Origin: Macrosoma leucophasiata
Taxonomy: Eukaryota > Arthropoda > Insecta > Lepidoptera > Hedylidae
Assembly (NCBI GenBank): GCA_036365455.1
Contig: JAWQUS010000023.1
Location: forward strand, 124,001 to 188,000
Direction: 5' to 3'
DNA: 64,000 nucleotides
The translations under genes and the position numbers were made by a program. This document shows, in pieces, positions 23,516-35,200 of the stretch. The notes under the pieces were generated by a model. The model searched no databases and was not told the DNA's origin. It saw nothing but the letters and a program-made list of their open reading frames with translations. Position 1 is the stretch's first letter, and each line of letters starts with the position of its first letter.

Positions 23516-24829
23516 ATGAGTTTCCCTTTGCATGTAGAAGTGGTGCAAAAAAAACAAAGCCGAGCGACGAAAGATATCATCAAGGAAATAGTACATTCGT
23601 ACTTGGCAAACTTCGAATCGTTAACGCCGGGTGCCACCGTATCCAATCAAGACCTAGAGGAGAACCCGTCGCTGAGGGAGCACGTGCAAGCGATCACGTT
23701 CTGCGACGCGGAGCACGACGCGGACGTAGCGGTGACGGACACCGAGCTGGTGTTTCACGTGTACAAGCTGGACGCGTTCGGCGCCGAGACCGACACGATG
23801 ACGGACGGCGCGTCCGGCGAGGAGGTCGCCGTCGCCGACGTGTGGGCGCTGCCCGCCGAGGAGTTCCACGGGCTGTGGGAGAGCCTCGTGTACGACTGCC
23901 GCCTCAAGGAGGACACGCTGCGCTTCGTGGAGACCGCGTTCGAGTTCGGCGACCGCGGCGTGGACCCGAACGTGGTCGGCTGGAACCGCGTGGTGCTGCT
24001 GCACGGGCCGCCCGGCACCGGCAAGACGAGCCTGTGCCGCGCGCTGGCCCAGAAGCTCGCCGTGCGCCTCGCCGACCGCTTCCCGCGCGCGCGCCTGCTC
24101 GAGGTCAACGCGCACGGCCTCTTCTCCAAGTGGTTCTCGGAGAGCGGCAAGCTCGTCGCCAAGCTGTTCGAGCGCGTGCGCGAGGTGGTCGAGGACCGGC
24201 GGCTGCTCGCCTGCGTGCTCGTGGACGAGGTGGAGTCCCTCGCGCACGCGCGCCGCGCCGCGCTCGCCGGCCTCGAGCCGTCCGACTCGATCCGCGCCGT
24301 CAACGCGATCCTCACGCAGCTCGACCGGCTGCGGCGGCACCCCAACGCGCTCGTGCTCACCACGTCCAACGTGACGGGCGCCATCGACGTGGCGTTCGTG
24401 GACCGCGCGGACATCAAGCGGCGCGTGGGCCCGCCGTCGGCGCGCGCCGCCTACGAGATCCTGCGCGGCTGCTGCGGCGAGCTGATGGCGCGCGGCGTGG
24501 TGGCGCCCCGCGAGAGCCTGTTCGCGCTGCGCGTGCTGGAGGCGGCGCGCTTCGCCGACACGGAGGGCTCCAGCGCCAGCCTGCGGCTGTGGGGCGTGGC
24601 GCGCGCGGCGGCCGCGGCCTCGCTGTCGGCGCGCGCCCTGCGCCGCCTGCCCTTCCTGGCGCGCGCGCTGCACTGCCCCCCGCTCCCCGCGCCCCCGCTG
24701 GCCGCCTTCCTGCGCGCGCTGCAGGCAGCGCTGGACGCGCACGAGCGGGACGCGCGCGAGCTGCGGGACGACACCGAGCCCGCGCCGCCCGCCCCGTCCT
24801 CGCCCCCCGCGCCGCTGGCTCGCACGTGA
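23516..24829 (+). CDS. pch2: Pch2/TRIP13 AAA+ ATPase, intronless
   Basis: AAA+ ATPase that remodels HORMA-domain proteins (HORMADs, Mad2) in meiosis and the spindle checkpoint. 437 aa from the ATG at 23516; the open frame extends upstream only to a GTG. The N-terminal domain begins SFPLHVEVVQ. Conserved LPAEEFHGLWESLVYD is at residues 112-127. Walker A GPPGTGKT is at 164-171, pore motif WFSES at 206-210, Walker B VLVDEVES at 234-241, sensor-1 TTSN at 282-285, and arginine-finger region VDRADIKRRVGPPS at 295-308. RALRRLPFLARAL near the C-terminus is also conserved. A Pro/Ala-rich tail extends past the usual end. No intron interrupts the frame, unlike the three neighbouring genes. Poly(A) signal at 24944. 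About 72% GC. No stop or frameshift: it looks functional. Confidence 0.97.
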   Translation: MSFPLHVEVVQKKQSRATKDIIKEIVHSYLANFESLTPGATVSNQDLEENPSLREHVQAITFCDAEHDADVAVTDTELVFHVYKLDAFGAETDTMTDGASGEEVAVADVWALPAEEFHGLWESLVYDCRLKEDTLRFVETAFEFGDRGVDPNVVGWNRVVLLHGPPGTGKTSLCRALAQKLAVRLADRFPRARLLEVNAHGLFSKWFSESGKLVAKLFERVREVVEDRRLLACVLVDEVESLAHARRAALAGLEPSDSIRAVNAILTQLDRLRRHPNALVLTTSNVTGAIDVAFVDRADIKRRVGPPSARAAYEILRGCCGELMARGVVAPRESLFALRVLEAARFADTEGSSASLRLWGVARAAAAASLSARALRRLPFLARALHCPPLPAPPLAAFLRALQAALDAHERDARELRDDTEPAPPAPSSPPAPLART

Positions 24830-24943
24830 CGCCGCGTTCGATACGGTTAAGAACTTGTGTAAATGAATAGTAAGTGCCGCGAGTGATGCGAAATGAACGA
24901 GCGATGTGATTTATTGAATGCTTTGAATTAAATGTATTTTTCA

Positions 24944-24949
24944 AATAAA
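24944..24949 (+). terminator. TRIP13 polyadenylation signal
   Basis: AATAAA 115 bp after the TRIP13 stop, the first such hexamer in the AT-rich 3' flank. Confidence 0.75.
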
Positions 24950-24972
24950 ACTATATCATTATTGTCATATCC

Positions 24973-24978
24973 TTTATT
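24973..24978 (-). terminator. Candidate Tmem209 polyadenylation signal
   Basis: AATAAA on the minus strand (TTTATT on plus), about 25 bp from the TRIP13 signal. If used, the two convergent transcripts would end almost on top of each other. Placement is inferred; other minus-strand hexamers may exist closer to the stop. Confidence 0.35.
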
Positions 24979-25249
24979 TTTTATGTATTACAAAAAATCT
25001 TTACCTACATGTTAAAGTACACTGCAATGAAAGGAGTGATGGACGAGCGTTGGGTAGCGAGCAAATATAAAAATAAAACAATAAAATCATACAAACTGAT
25101 GATATTGAAATCTTTGATACAATTGATTACAATTAAAATTCGTAACACTTATAAGATCAAATAGAAAGCTTAAATGTTATTTTTTAAATTATTGTTACAT
25201 TTTGTTTGGGTCACTGATTTATAAAAATCTGAATTGGTCGTATACTTTC

Positions 25250-25335
25250 ATAGAAAATCAGCTGTGACAGATGAACTGGCCGACACAAGTCATATTATAA
25301 GGGTTCCAGTTTTCCTTTTGAAATATGGAACTCTA
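25250..25335 (+). mobile_element. Fragment of the GACAGACGG/ACGGAACCC dispersed repeat
   Basis: CAGCTGTGACAGATGAACTG and ATAAGGGTTCCAGTTTTCCT, diverged from the end of the element at 10740-10845. Confidence 0.5.
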
Positions 25336-25379
25336 CAAAACAAAAACATAAACTATATTTCTGAAAGTCAACTGCCGCC

Positions 25380-26150
25380 CAGCATCCACAGCATGTTGAG
25401 GCCGGCGGGCCCCAGGTGGAGGCGGCCGAGGGCGGGGGCGGTCACCGGCCCAGGATCCACAGCATGTTGAGGCCGGCGGGCCCCAGGTGGAGGCGGCCGA
25501 GGGCGGGGGCGGTCACCGGCCCAGGATCCACAGCATATTGAGGCCGGCGGGCCCCAGGTGGAGGCGGCCGAGGGCGGGGGCGGTCACCGGCCCAGGATCC
25601 ACAGCATGTTGAGGCCGGCGGGCCCCAGGTGGAGGCGGCCGAGGGCGGGGGGCGGTCACCGGCCCAGGATCCACAGCATGTTGAGGCCGGCGGGCCCCAG
25701 GTGGAGGCGGCCGAGGGCGGGGGGCGGTCACCGGCCCAGGATCCACAGCATGTTGAGGCCGGCGGGCCCCAGGTGGAGGCGGCCGAGGGCGGGGGGCGGT
25801 CACCGGCCCAGGATCCACAGCATGTTGAGGCCGGCGGGCCCCAGGTGGAGGCGGCCGAGGGCGGGGGGCGGTCACCGGCCCAGGATCCACAGCATGTTGA
25901 GGCCGGCGGGCCCCAGGTGGAGGCGGCCGAGGGCGGGGGGCGGTCACCGGCCCAGGATCCACAGCATGTTGAGGCCGGCGGGCCCCAGGTGGAGGCGGCC
26001 GAGGGCGGGGGGCGATCACCGGCCCAGGATCCACAGCATGTTGAGGCCGGCGGGCCCCAGGTGGAGGCGGCCGAGGGCGGGGGGCGGTCACCGGCCCAGG
26101 ATCCACAGCATGTTGAGGCCGGCGGGCCCCAGGTGGAGGCGGCCGAGGGC
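25380..26150 (-). repeat. 71-72-bp minisatellite made of the 3' end of Tmem209 exon 9
   Basis: Eleven units. On the minus strand each carries the last codons of Tmem209 (LGRLHLGPAGLNMLWILGR) with its TGA stop and about 15 bp of 3' flank. Early copies (25380-25610) are 71 bp and later ones 72 bp because of an extra G in the G-run. Single-base variants occur (cagcatattg near 25530, gcgatcacc near 26011). The true exon lies at the right end, so the other ten copies fall in the 3' UTR or downstream. Confidence 0.95.
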
Positions 26151-26225
26151 GGGGGGGCGGCGCGCGGCGGCGCTGGCCAGCAGCAGCAACAACGTGTGCA
26201 TCAGGTTGTTGCGTCCCCTGCACAC
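26088..26225 (-). CDS. Tmem209: Tmem209 exon 9 (C-terminus and stop)
   Basis: Acceptor gtggtgcag|GTGTGCAGG, stop TGA at 26090-26088. Encodes VCRGRNNLMHTLLLLLASAA and the family-conserved end NMLWILGR (vertebrate NILWIFGE). Confidence 0.95.
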   Translation of the reverse strand: MCRGRNNLMHTLLLLLASAAARRPPALGRLHLGPAGLNMLWILGR

Positions 26226-29200
26226 CTGCACCACACAAGTACACTTCTCGTTACTTAACTAACACACACCTGTAAGAACTCTTAGCCTGGGTTGCACCAC
26301 GACTTTTGTGAAAGTTATTGTAACATTTCACATCCTGCTATGTTAGTGAAGGATCTGCAATGTAACAATTACTTTATTTTTAACAAATGATGTGGTGCAA
26401 CCCTGGCTTAGTGGTTATGGCAATAAGAATGAACAGACAAAGCGCGCTAACTGTAGCCCTAAGCCGACCTAAGCCGCCCCTCGCTGGCGGGCGAGGGGCT
26501 CACCCCGATGGTGTCCTCGCGCAGGGCCAGCACGTAGTGTGGGGGGCGCGCGGTGACGCGGTGTATGGCGAGGGCGGGGGGCTCACCTCGATGGTGTCCT
26601 CGCGCAGGGCCAGCACGTAGTGTGGGGGGCGCGCGGTGACGCGGTGTATGGCGAGGGCGTGGGGCGGGGGGCGGGGGGCTCACCCCGATGGTGTCCTCGC
26701 GCAGGGCCAGCACGTAGTGTGGGGGGCGCGCGGTGACGCGGTGTATGGCGAGGGCGTGGGGCGGGGGGCGGGGGGCTCACCCCGATGGTGTCCTCGCGCA
26801 GGGCCAGCACGTAGTGTGGGGGGCGCGCGGTGACGCGGTGTATGGCGAGGGCGTGGGGCGGGGGGCGGGGGGCTCACCTCGATGGTGTCCTCGCGCAGGG
26901 CCAACACGTAGTGTGGGGGGCGCGCGGTGACGCGGTGTATGGCGAGGGCGTGGGGCGGGGGGCGGGGGGCTCACCCCGATGGTGTCCTCGCGCAGGGCCA
27001 GCACGTAGTGTGGGGGGCGCGCGGTGACGCGGTGTATGGCGAGGGCGTGGGGCGGGGGGCGGGGGGCTCACCTCGATGGTGTCCTCGCGCAGGGCCAACA
27101 CGTAGTGTGGGGGGCGCGCGGTGACGCGGTGTATGGCGAGGGCGTGGGGCGGGGGGCGGGGGGCTCACCCCGATGGTGTCCTCGCGCAGGGCCAGCACGT
27201 AGTGTGGGGGGCGCGCGGTGACGCGGTGTATGGCGAGGGCGGGGGGCTCACCTCGATGGTGTCCTCGCGCAGGGCCAGCACGTAGTGTGGGGGGCGCGCG
27301 GTGACGCGGTGTATGGCGAGGGCGGGGGGCTCACCTCGATGGTGTCCTCGCGCAGGGCCAGCACGTAGTGTGGGGGGCGCGCGGTGACGCGGTGTATGGC
27401 GAGGGCGTGGGGCGGGGGGCGGGGGGCTCACCCCGATGGTGTCCTCGCGCAGGGCCAGCACGTAGTGTGGGGGGCGCGCGGTGACGCGGTGTATGGCGAG
27501 GGCGTGGGGCGGGGGGCGGGGGGCTCACCTCGATGGTGTCCTCGCGCAGGGCCAACACGTAGTGTGGGGGGCGCGCGGTGACGCGGTGTATGGCGAGGGC
27601 GTGGGGCGGGGGGCGGGGGGCTCACCCCGATGGTGTCCTCGCGCAGGGCCAGCACGTAGTGTGGGGGGCGCGCGGTGACGCGGTGTATGGCGAGGGCGTG
27701 GGGCGGGGGGCTCACCTCGATGGTGTCCTCGCGCAGGGCCAACACGTAGTGTGGGGGGCGCGCGGTGACGCGGTGTATGGCGAGGGCGTGGGGCGGGGGG
27801 CTCACCTCGATGGTGTCCTCGCGCAGGGCCAACACGTAGTGTGGGGGGCGCGCGGTGACGCGGTGTATGGCGAGGGCGTGGGGCCCGCGCGGGGGGGCGG
27901 CGGGCGCACTGCTCACGTGCTCGGAGCTGAAGGGCCGCGGGTTACCCGTCTGCGGCATCTGCGTACAACACCACACTCGTTAACAAACCAATTAGCTCTA
28001 ACGCTCGAATCTCGAAACTCATCATCTCACCGTGCCGATTTTCATAATTCTAGGTGAGAAATTAAACGAGCGTTTCTGAAGAGTGGTTCCCGAGTACCTG
28101 TACGTCGAGGTACGTGGCGAAGAGATGCAGCACGATCTCGGCGTCGGTGGGCTTGGAGGGCTCCCAGTCGGCGCCGCCGCCGCTCCACCGGAAGTCGCTC
28201 AGGCAGCCGCCGCGGGACAACTCTGCGCGCGCAACGTCGACACGTCAATAACGTTACAGCTGTGTCGGCCGATTTACCCGTCTCGGCTCATATCTTTTCG
28301 TCTCGAAATGTTATGTCTCGTTTCGTCCCTGTCTCAAAACGCCCTCTCTCTCATAGAACGTCCGTCGGTCTCTAATTTAAGTCAATCAAAGCTCATCGGG
28401 CCCAACATCGCACTCTGATAAAAGAGATACTTACTGCGACCGAACGAATCGTAAGACTTATGAACATCGGCGAAACGGACGCGTCCACAGAGAGAGGTAA
28501 ATTCAATAATAACAATAATTGAAAAAAAAAGTCAAATCGAATGATCGCGAGTTGATGAGTTATCGCGAACGGTCATTTTCGGATTTTATCCGACCACAGC
28601 GCCCGCGTACCTCGCGAGGAGGTCGGCGAGAAGGCGCGTATCGCATATCCGCGGATCCGTATCGGTCCCAACTTTCCGACTCGAACGGTAAAGGTTATCT
28701 CATAACGAGTACGATCTCGGTGAAGGTCGTGTAATATTGAAACACACACGGAGTACGCACCGGCGATGCGGCGCACGTAGTAGCGCTGGTCGGCGGCGGC
28801 GGGCAGGTCGAGGAAGGGCAGCAGCGCGGCGACGGCGGGCCCGGGCCCCGGGCCGGGGGGCCCGGGGGGCGCGGGGGCGGCCCGCAGGCGCGCGGGGGGC
28901 ACGTGGCCGGGCGCCGGCTGCCCCGCGCGCGCCAGCTCCTCGCGCGCCGCGTCCAGCGCCGCGCGCAGCCGCTCCAGGATCGTCACGTGGATCCACTGCC
29001 ACACGCCACACGACACTCGTTATGAATCATGGCACGCTCTATACGGCTGTGCGATCGCAAACAGGGAAAAGGCAGTCCGGGACGCGGCGAAGTACGGAGA
29101 CGGAGCCGATGATGTTGCGTGTCGGCCCAGTTAATCATCCGATTTTCCGATAATTAGGATGGTAAATGTCTAGTCTCGATCATTTCAAAATATTTCGTAA

Positions 29201-32200
29201 ACCGCCGTGTGGAACGGCCGTAGAAAATTAACTCGAGAAACTGCTCGACGCTTCTCCGTATTTTTTTTTCAAATTGAAACTGCTTCATTTGAAGTAACCC
29301 TAAGCCGCAATTATATTGAGGCCCCGCCGCGTGACGCAACGTGTGGAATTGGAATCGGTTTCATATGTATATTATATGCATAGATAGTATGGTGGAAGTT
29401 GCGAAAGAAGTATGGGGTTATGCAAATCCTTAAGGGGGATGCGTGATGGGACAATGAGGCACAAGACTCCCTTAAAAGAAAGAAGAAGCGTGGCTTTTTT
29501 TATGTCAAAGGATTGACAGACAAGCAGAAGGGGGCCATCTGATGAAAAGTGGTTACCGTCGCCTATGAACATTTGCAACACCAGGGGTGCGATCGCCTAT
29601 CGACATTACTATTGTCGTTGACATGAAAATTTGACAGCAATGATGCTGTCAAATTTTCATGTCGATTTGGACCCCTGAGGAGTTGCCAACGCGCTGCCAG
29701 CCCTGAAGGACTCTTGTGACGCCTATTTGGAAGAACCGCATATTGTAGCGCCGGGGGACTTCACGTCGCGCGTCACGTTCATAATACTTGCTGACCGGAC
29801 AAATTGAATCCGGTCGGAAGTAAGCGACCTGACCCAGACAATTCCTTCTAAAACCCAACAGTCCGGTCGAAAACCGGACGGTTAGCAACCCTGCTGAGAG
29901 GGGAAGACATTTTGAAAACCTCCTGAAATAAAGGTATCTATCAATAAGAAATAACTATTTTTTATTTCAATTCATAATCACTAAACAAAAAATGACAAAA
30001 TTACAATAATTTTCCTTGAAAATGATTTGATCAACTTTGAAAATCAGTTACAGAACTTAAATCCTATTATTAACTCTTGGTTTATTTGGTCTTGGTTTAA
30101 TGGAAAGATCAATACCTTTAATTTTTTATCTGACTTTTTCAATGACAAAATAAATGCATTGGTTTCGTCTTGAAAACAATGTTATGTTAAGTATAATGAT
30201 TTTTTTAATCTTATTCATCTGTGTTTTATTCAAATTCATCATAATTACAAGAATAATGACAGCAAGGACAATGGTGCAATAAAATAAAATTGCAATAATT
30301 TTCCTACAAAATGCTTTCATCAACTTTAAAATCAGTTACAGAATTTAAATCCTCATTAACCCTTGGTTTATTTGGTCTCATTTTATTGCTTAAATGCCCT
30401 GAAAGTTTTCTAAGCGACTTTGAAACCCACAGTCTGACTTTTAAAGTTGTTTTGACCTCGACAGTTTGTAGTTTATCACGCTCGAACCGTAATTTTATTT
30501 ATTTATTGCAATTGCAATTATAATAAATTAATAAAAAAATATTTCGCCCAAGTTGTTTACAGCGGCTCTAGATTATATTCAGAAATCTTCAATGGGATCA
30601 CGAAGGACTAACATAAACGGTAAACTTTTAAACCAATTGCGTTTTGCAGATGACCTGATTATATTTTCGGAGTGTCCCAAAAAACTAGAGCTAATGTTAC
30701 AACAATTGTCAGATGAAAGTGCGAAGGCAGGGCTCACAATGAACACTTCCAAGACAAAAATGATGACAAATACCTCACAAACATATAACATCATGGTTAA
30801 TATAGAGAAAATAGAATATGTGGACGAATATGTATATTTAGGGCAGCTTGTAGCCGCAAAAGACACTATGAAAAGGGAAATTGAAAGAAGGATTGACAAC
30901 AAAAGATACTGGTCTCTCAGTGAAATTATGAAAAACCAAGAAATGCCAATCAAAGACAAAAGATAAGTGTTTCATCATCATCATTTCAGCCAAAATACGT
31001 CCACTGCTGAACAAAGGCCTCCCCCAAAGAATGCCACAACGAACGGTCCTGGGCCGCCCTCATCCAACGATTGCCCGCGACCTTCACCAGGTCGTCGGTC
31101 CATCTTGTGGGAGGCCTGCCTACGCTTCGCTTTCCGGTACGTGGTCGCCACTCGAGAACTGCTCTGCCCCAACGGCCGTCAGTTCGTCGAGCTATGTGCC
31201 CTGCCCACTGCCACTTGAGTCTCGCTATTCGGTGAGCTATGTCGGTAACTTTGGTTCTCATGCGGATCTCCTCATTTCTGATTCGGTCTCGCAGAGAAAC
31301 TCCAAGCATAGCTCTCTCCATTGCTCTCTGAGTGACCTTGAGCCTTCTTATGAGGCCCATAGTGAGCGACCATGTTTCTGTCCCATAAGTCATCACTGGC
31401 AACACACACTGATCAAAGACCTTTTTCTTGAGACACTGCGGTAAGTCGGACGAGAAGATGAACCGTAGCTTCCCGAACGCTGCCCAACCGAGTTGGATTC
31501 GGCGATTGACCTCTTTCTCGAAGTTGGACCGACCTAACTGGACCGTTTGTCCCAGGTATACATAATCGTCAACAACTTCGAGTGTAGTACCCTCGACCAT
31601 AACAGGAGTGGGTATAACATGGACATTTGACATGATCTTCGTCTTGTCCATGTTCATTTTAAGGCCCACTCGTTGGGAGGCCCTACGATAAGTGTTTAAT
31701 ATGTGCATATTACCGAGTTTAACATATGGTTGCTAAACATGGGCGTTAACCGAGAAACTAATGAATCAAGTAAATATATGTCAAAACGGAATAGAGAGAA
31801 GTGTACTAGGCGTTAAGAGAAAAGACAGGATAAGATTAAAGGAAATAAAAAATACAACTAAATTTAAAAACGCAAAAAAGCCATGTAGGACGTTAAAATG
31901 GAAGTGGACAGGTCATTTGCTAAGAGAGACAAAGGAAAAATGGACAAAAGTAATAACAGAATGGTATCCCAGGAACGAAGCAAGGACGGCAAGTCACGCT
32001 GGGAAGATGACCTCAAAAAAGTATCTGGACCAAAGTGGATGAGAATAGCAAGTGACAGAGAGAAATGGAAATCATTAGAGGAGGCTTTGTCGAAGGACAA
32101 ACTGTCATTTAAAACAAACAAATTAATCGATGGTAAACATTATTATTGTCAAACTATGTAAAACAGCAATAAAGGCTTATTTTATTTTTAAGTATAATCT

Positions 32201-35200
32201 AGGTCTTAAAAATTAATAGTGACATCCCGTTCGGGCGTAGCAACAAGAATAGAAGACTTATTTTGAATTGTTAACTAAATTTTAAGTAAGATCCGCAATG
32301 ATTTGACAAACCGTAATTTTCTGGGTGATAGCTGCGACCATTCTCATGTATTATCACTAAAAATCCCAACCCCCAAATGTTCAGCACAAAGAGACTAAGT
32401 TAGGTCAAAAACCAATTATAGGTGAAAATTACGAAAAAAAACATAAAAAATCGGTATTTCCAAAACTACAAAATTTCGCGGAACATACATGGGGTGATTC
32501 GGATACCCCTCACTGCATTTATATTTAAGCTTTGAACGTCAACTCCTCGGTCACCCTGTATACGGACACGAAATATCGTTTTACTTGACACTGGCAATAT
32601 GAGTAAAAGCGATGTCGTTTTACCTTAAAAAAAATTTTACGAGTAGTGCGCATAGATGTTTGTTAGGGGTGTTCGGAGTGTGCGGTGTGAGTTCTCACCA
32701 GTCGTAGGTTGAGGTTCCACTGCGTGAGGCGCTGCGGGTCGAGGTCGAGGCGCCACCACACCTGCGGAGAGCCCTGCGGGGAACCCTCCTCCGACTTGCT
32801 GTTATCTGGACGACAATGTTGAGGCCAAAAATTACATTGTGAGATGACTGTGAGGGGAGGTGTACTTACCGGGGCCAGTAGCGGCGGAGGGGGAGGGAAG
32901 AGTGAGGGGAGGTGTTCTTACCGGTACCGAGGCCAGGGGCGGCGGGCTGGTGGGGGCCGGGGGTGGGAAGACTGTGAGGGGAGGTGTACTTACCGGGGCC
33001 AGTAGCGGCGGAGGGGGAGAGGAGTGAGGAGAGGTGTTCTTACCGGGGCCAGTGGCGGCGAGCTGGTAGGGGGCGGGGGGGGAGTGGGAGGGAAGACTGT
33101 GAGGGGAGGTGTTCTTACCGGGGCCGGAGGCGGCGAGCTGGTAGGGGGCGAGGGGAGTGGGAGGGAAGACTTTGAGGGGCGGTGTACTTACCGGGGCCGG
33201 TGGCGGCGAGCTGGTAGGGGGCGAGGGGAGTGGGAGGGAAGACTGTGAGGGGAGGTGTTCTTACCGGGGCCGGAGGCGGCGAGCTGGTAGGGGGCGAGGG
33301 GAGTGGGAGGGAAGACTTTGAGGGGCGGTGTACTTACCGGGGCCGGTGGCGGCGAGCTGGTAGGGGGCGAGGGGAGTGGGAGGGAAGACTGTGAGGGGAG
33401 GTGTTCTTACCGGGGCCGGAGGCGGCGAGCTGGTAGGGGGCGAGGGGAGTGGGAGGGAAGACTTTGAGGGGCGGTGTACTTACCGGGGCCGGTGGCGGCG
33501 AGCTGGTAGGGGGCGAGGGGAGTGGGAGGGAAGACTGTGAGGGGAGGTGTTCTTACCGGGGCCGGAGGCGGCGAGCTGGTAGGGGGCGAGAGGAGTGGGA
33601 GGGAAAACTTTGAGGGGCGGTGTACTTACCGGGGCCGGTGGCGGCGAGTTGGTAGGGGGGCGGAGGCGGGGCGGGCGCGGGCAGCCAACTGGCCGCTGCG
33701 CCGCTCTCCGCACGCCTACGTTCTTCGTACTGCCTGCCACAGGGAATATTCATATTTTTCATTCGACTTTTTTCATATCCCAATACCGGAGGTCCGACCG
33801 ACACTTACTGCTGTCGATTCCGATTATCTGACCGTGTTCTCCTAATTTGAATATAATATTCTCAAAATGTTATGACCTAGATTTAGATTAACATTATACG
33901 ATACAATATCCCAACAACTATTCTGAATAATAAAATAACCGTACGAAAAAAGACACCTACCTCAAGTAATCGGAGAGGGAGTGTCGGTCAGCGATGAAGT
34001 AGTCGGAACCGAGGCCGTCGTAACTGCGCGAGAAGCGCGGCGAGGAGGTGGCGGCGGTCGGCGAGGGGGGCGAGTGCGTGGAGTGGGGGGAAGGGGGAGA
34101 AGAAGAGGATTGTGGGGAAGTGGCGAGTGGGGAGGGTGGGGAGGGTGAGGAGGGTGAGGGAGGCGAGGGGGGGGAGCGCCAAGCGCGCGGCGACAGCGAC
34201 AGTTCGGCGTCGGAAGCGCGCTCGGCCTCGTCCGCACCCACCGACACATCTGCCTTGCTCGAGCTCTCAGATAACACAAACGATGAATCTGGAAATAAGT
34301 AGTTTAACTTTTTTTTATGTAACGAAAGTGGCAAACAAGCATGCAGTTCACATTGATGTAAAGTGATGACTCCAGCCTATAGACACCCACACAAAGACCA
34401 GCAGTGTGCAAAATGCAGATGTGCTGCCACCCCTGAGACCTTAGTTGATATGTTTCCGTGATAAGTTATTACGGGGTCGTACATTACCACCGAACCGGAA
34501 CACGATAGTGCTGAACACTACCATTTAGCGGCAGATTGATTAGGTAATGCGGTGGTGCCTACGTCCTCGAGCTCCTACACTGGAACTCTACCACCAATAA
34601 AAACTTACTACATTCTAGCCGTTTCTCATCACTTCATATTATATGAGTGAATTGTATTTAACTAGCTGACCCAGCGAACTTCAACTATGGGAGATTTTAA
34701 ATATTTTCTATTTTCATACAAACCTTGTCCTCACAATAACAAACACATAAAATAAAGATTTAAACTGTTCATATTTCATTAATTTTTATAAGAATACACA
34801 AGGTGTCAAGAGAACGCTTCCGAAAAAAAACTGGCAATACTAATGATGAATATGGATACATGGATGTTAATTTTTTTCTTAATTTATCTGTATTTATTAT
34901 GTAGATAAAGTAAACAATTTCTAAAAAGTGATAAACCCATTTAACCTATTTTTCCCTAAAAGAGCAATGAAAATTTTATGAAATTAAACATCTTTATAGC
35001 AATAATATATGTATAAGAGTGAACTTTAAAAGACGGAAAGAAAAATTTGACTTCAGGCAGGAATCGAACCTGCGACCGCAAGATAACCAGTCCAACTAAA
35101 GCACCACTAAGCTAATGAAGTCCCACACCGATGCGTCTTTTGCTTTCCCTTTTTGATTTTTAACTGATTTAGAGTCGGTGAACGACATCCATTGTTAACT

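Noticed and set aside
23654..24742. 362-codon antisense open frame over TRIP13
   Set aside because: GC-rich codon bias on the coding strand removes antisense stops. The plus strand has every AAA+ motif and the antisense frame has no recognisable domain.
25513..26262. Open frames of 209-243 codons (Pro/Arg-rich) over the 72-bp array
   Set aside because: A 72-bp unit is a multiple of 3 without stops in these frames. The meaningful frame is the Tmem209 end on the minus strand.
26480..27900. CRISPR-like or bacterial repeat array appearance of regular 97-bp units
   Set aside because: Units are contiguous copies of an exon end, with no repeat/spacer structure, in a clearly eukaryotic gene with introns.
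28737..29153. 138-codon Arg/Ala-rich plus-strand frame
   Set aside because: Antisense shadow of Tmem209 exon 6.
35049..35122. Annotation as a functional tRNA gene
   Set aside because: Imperfect anticodon stem, and flanks shared with a second copy indicate a dispersed element.
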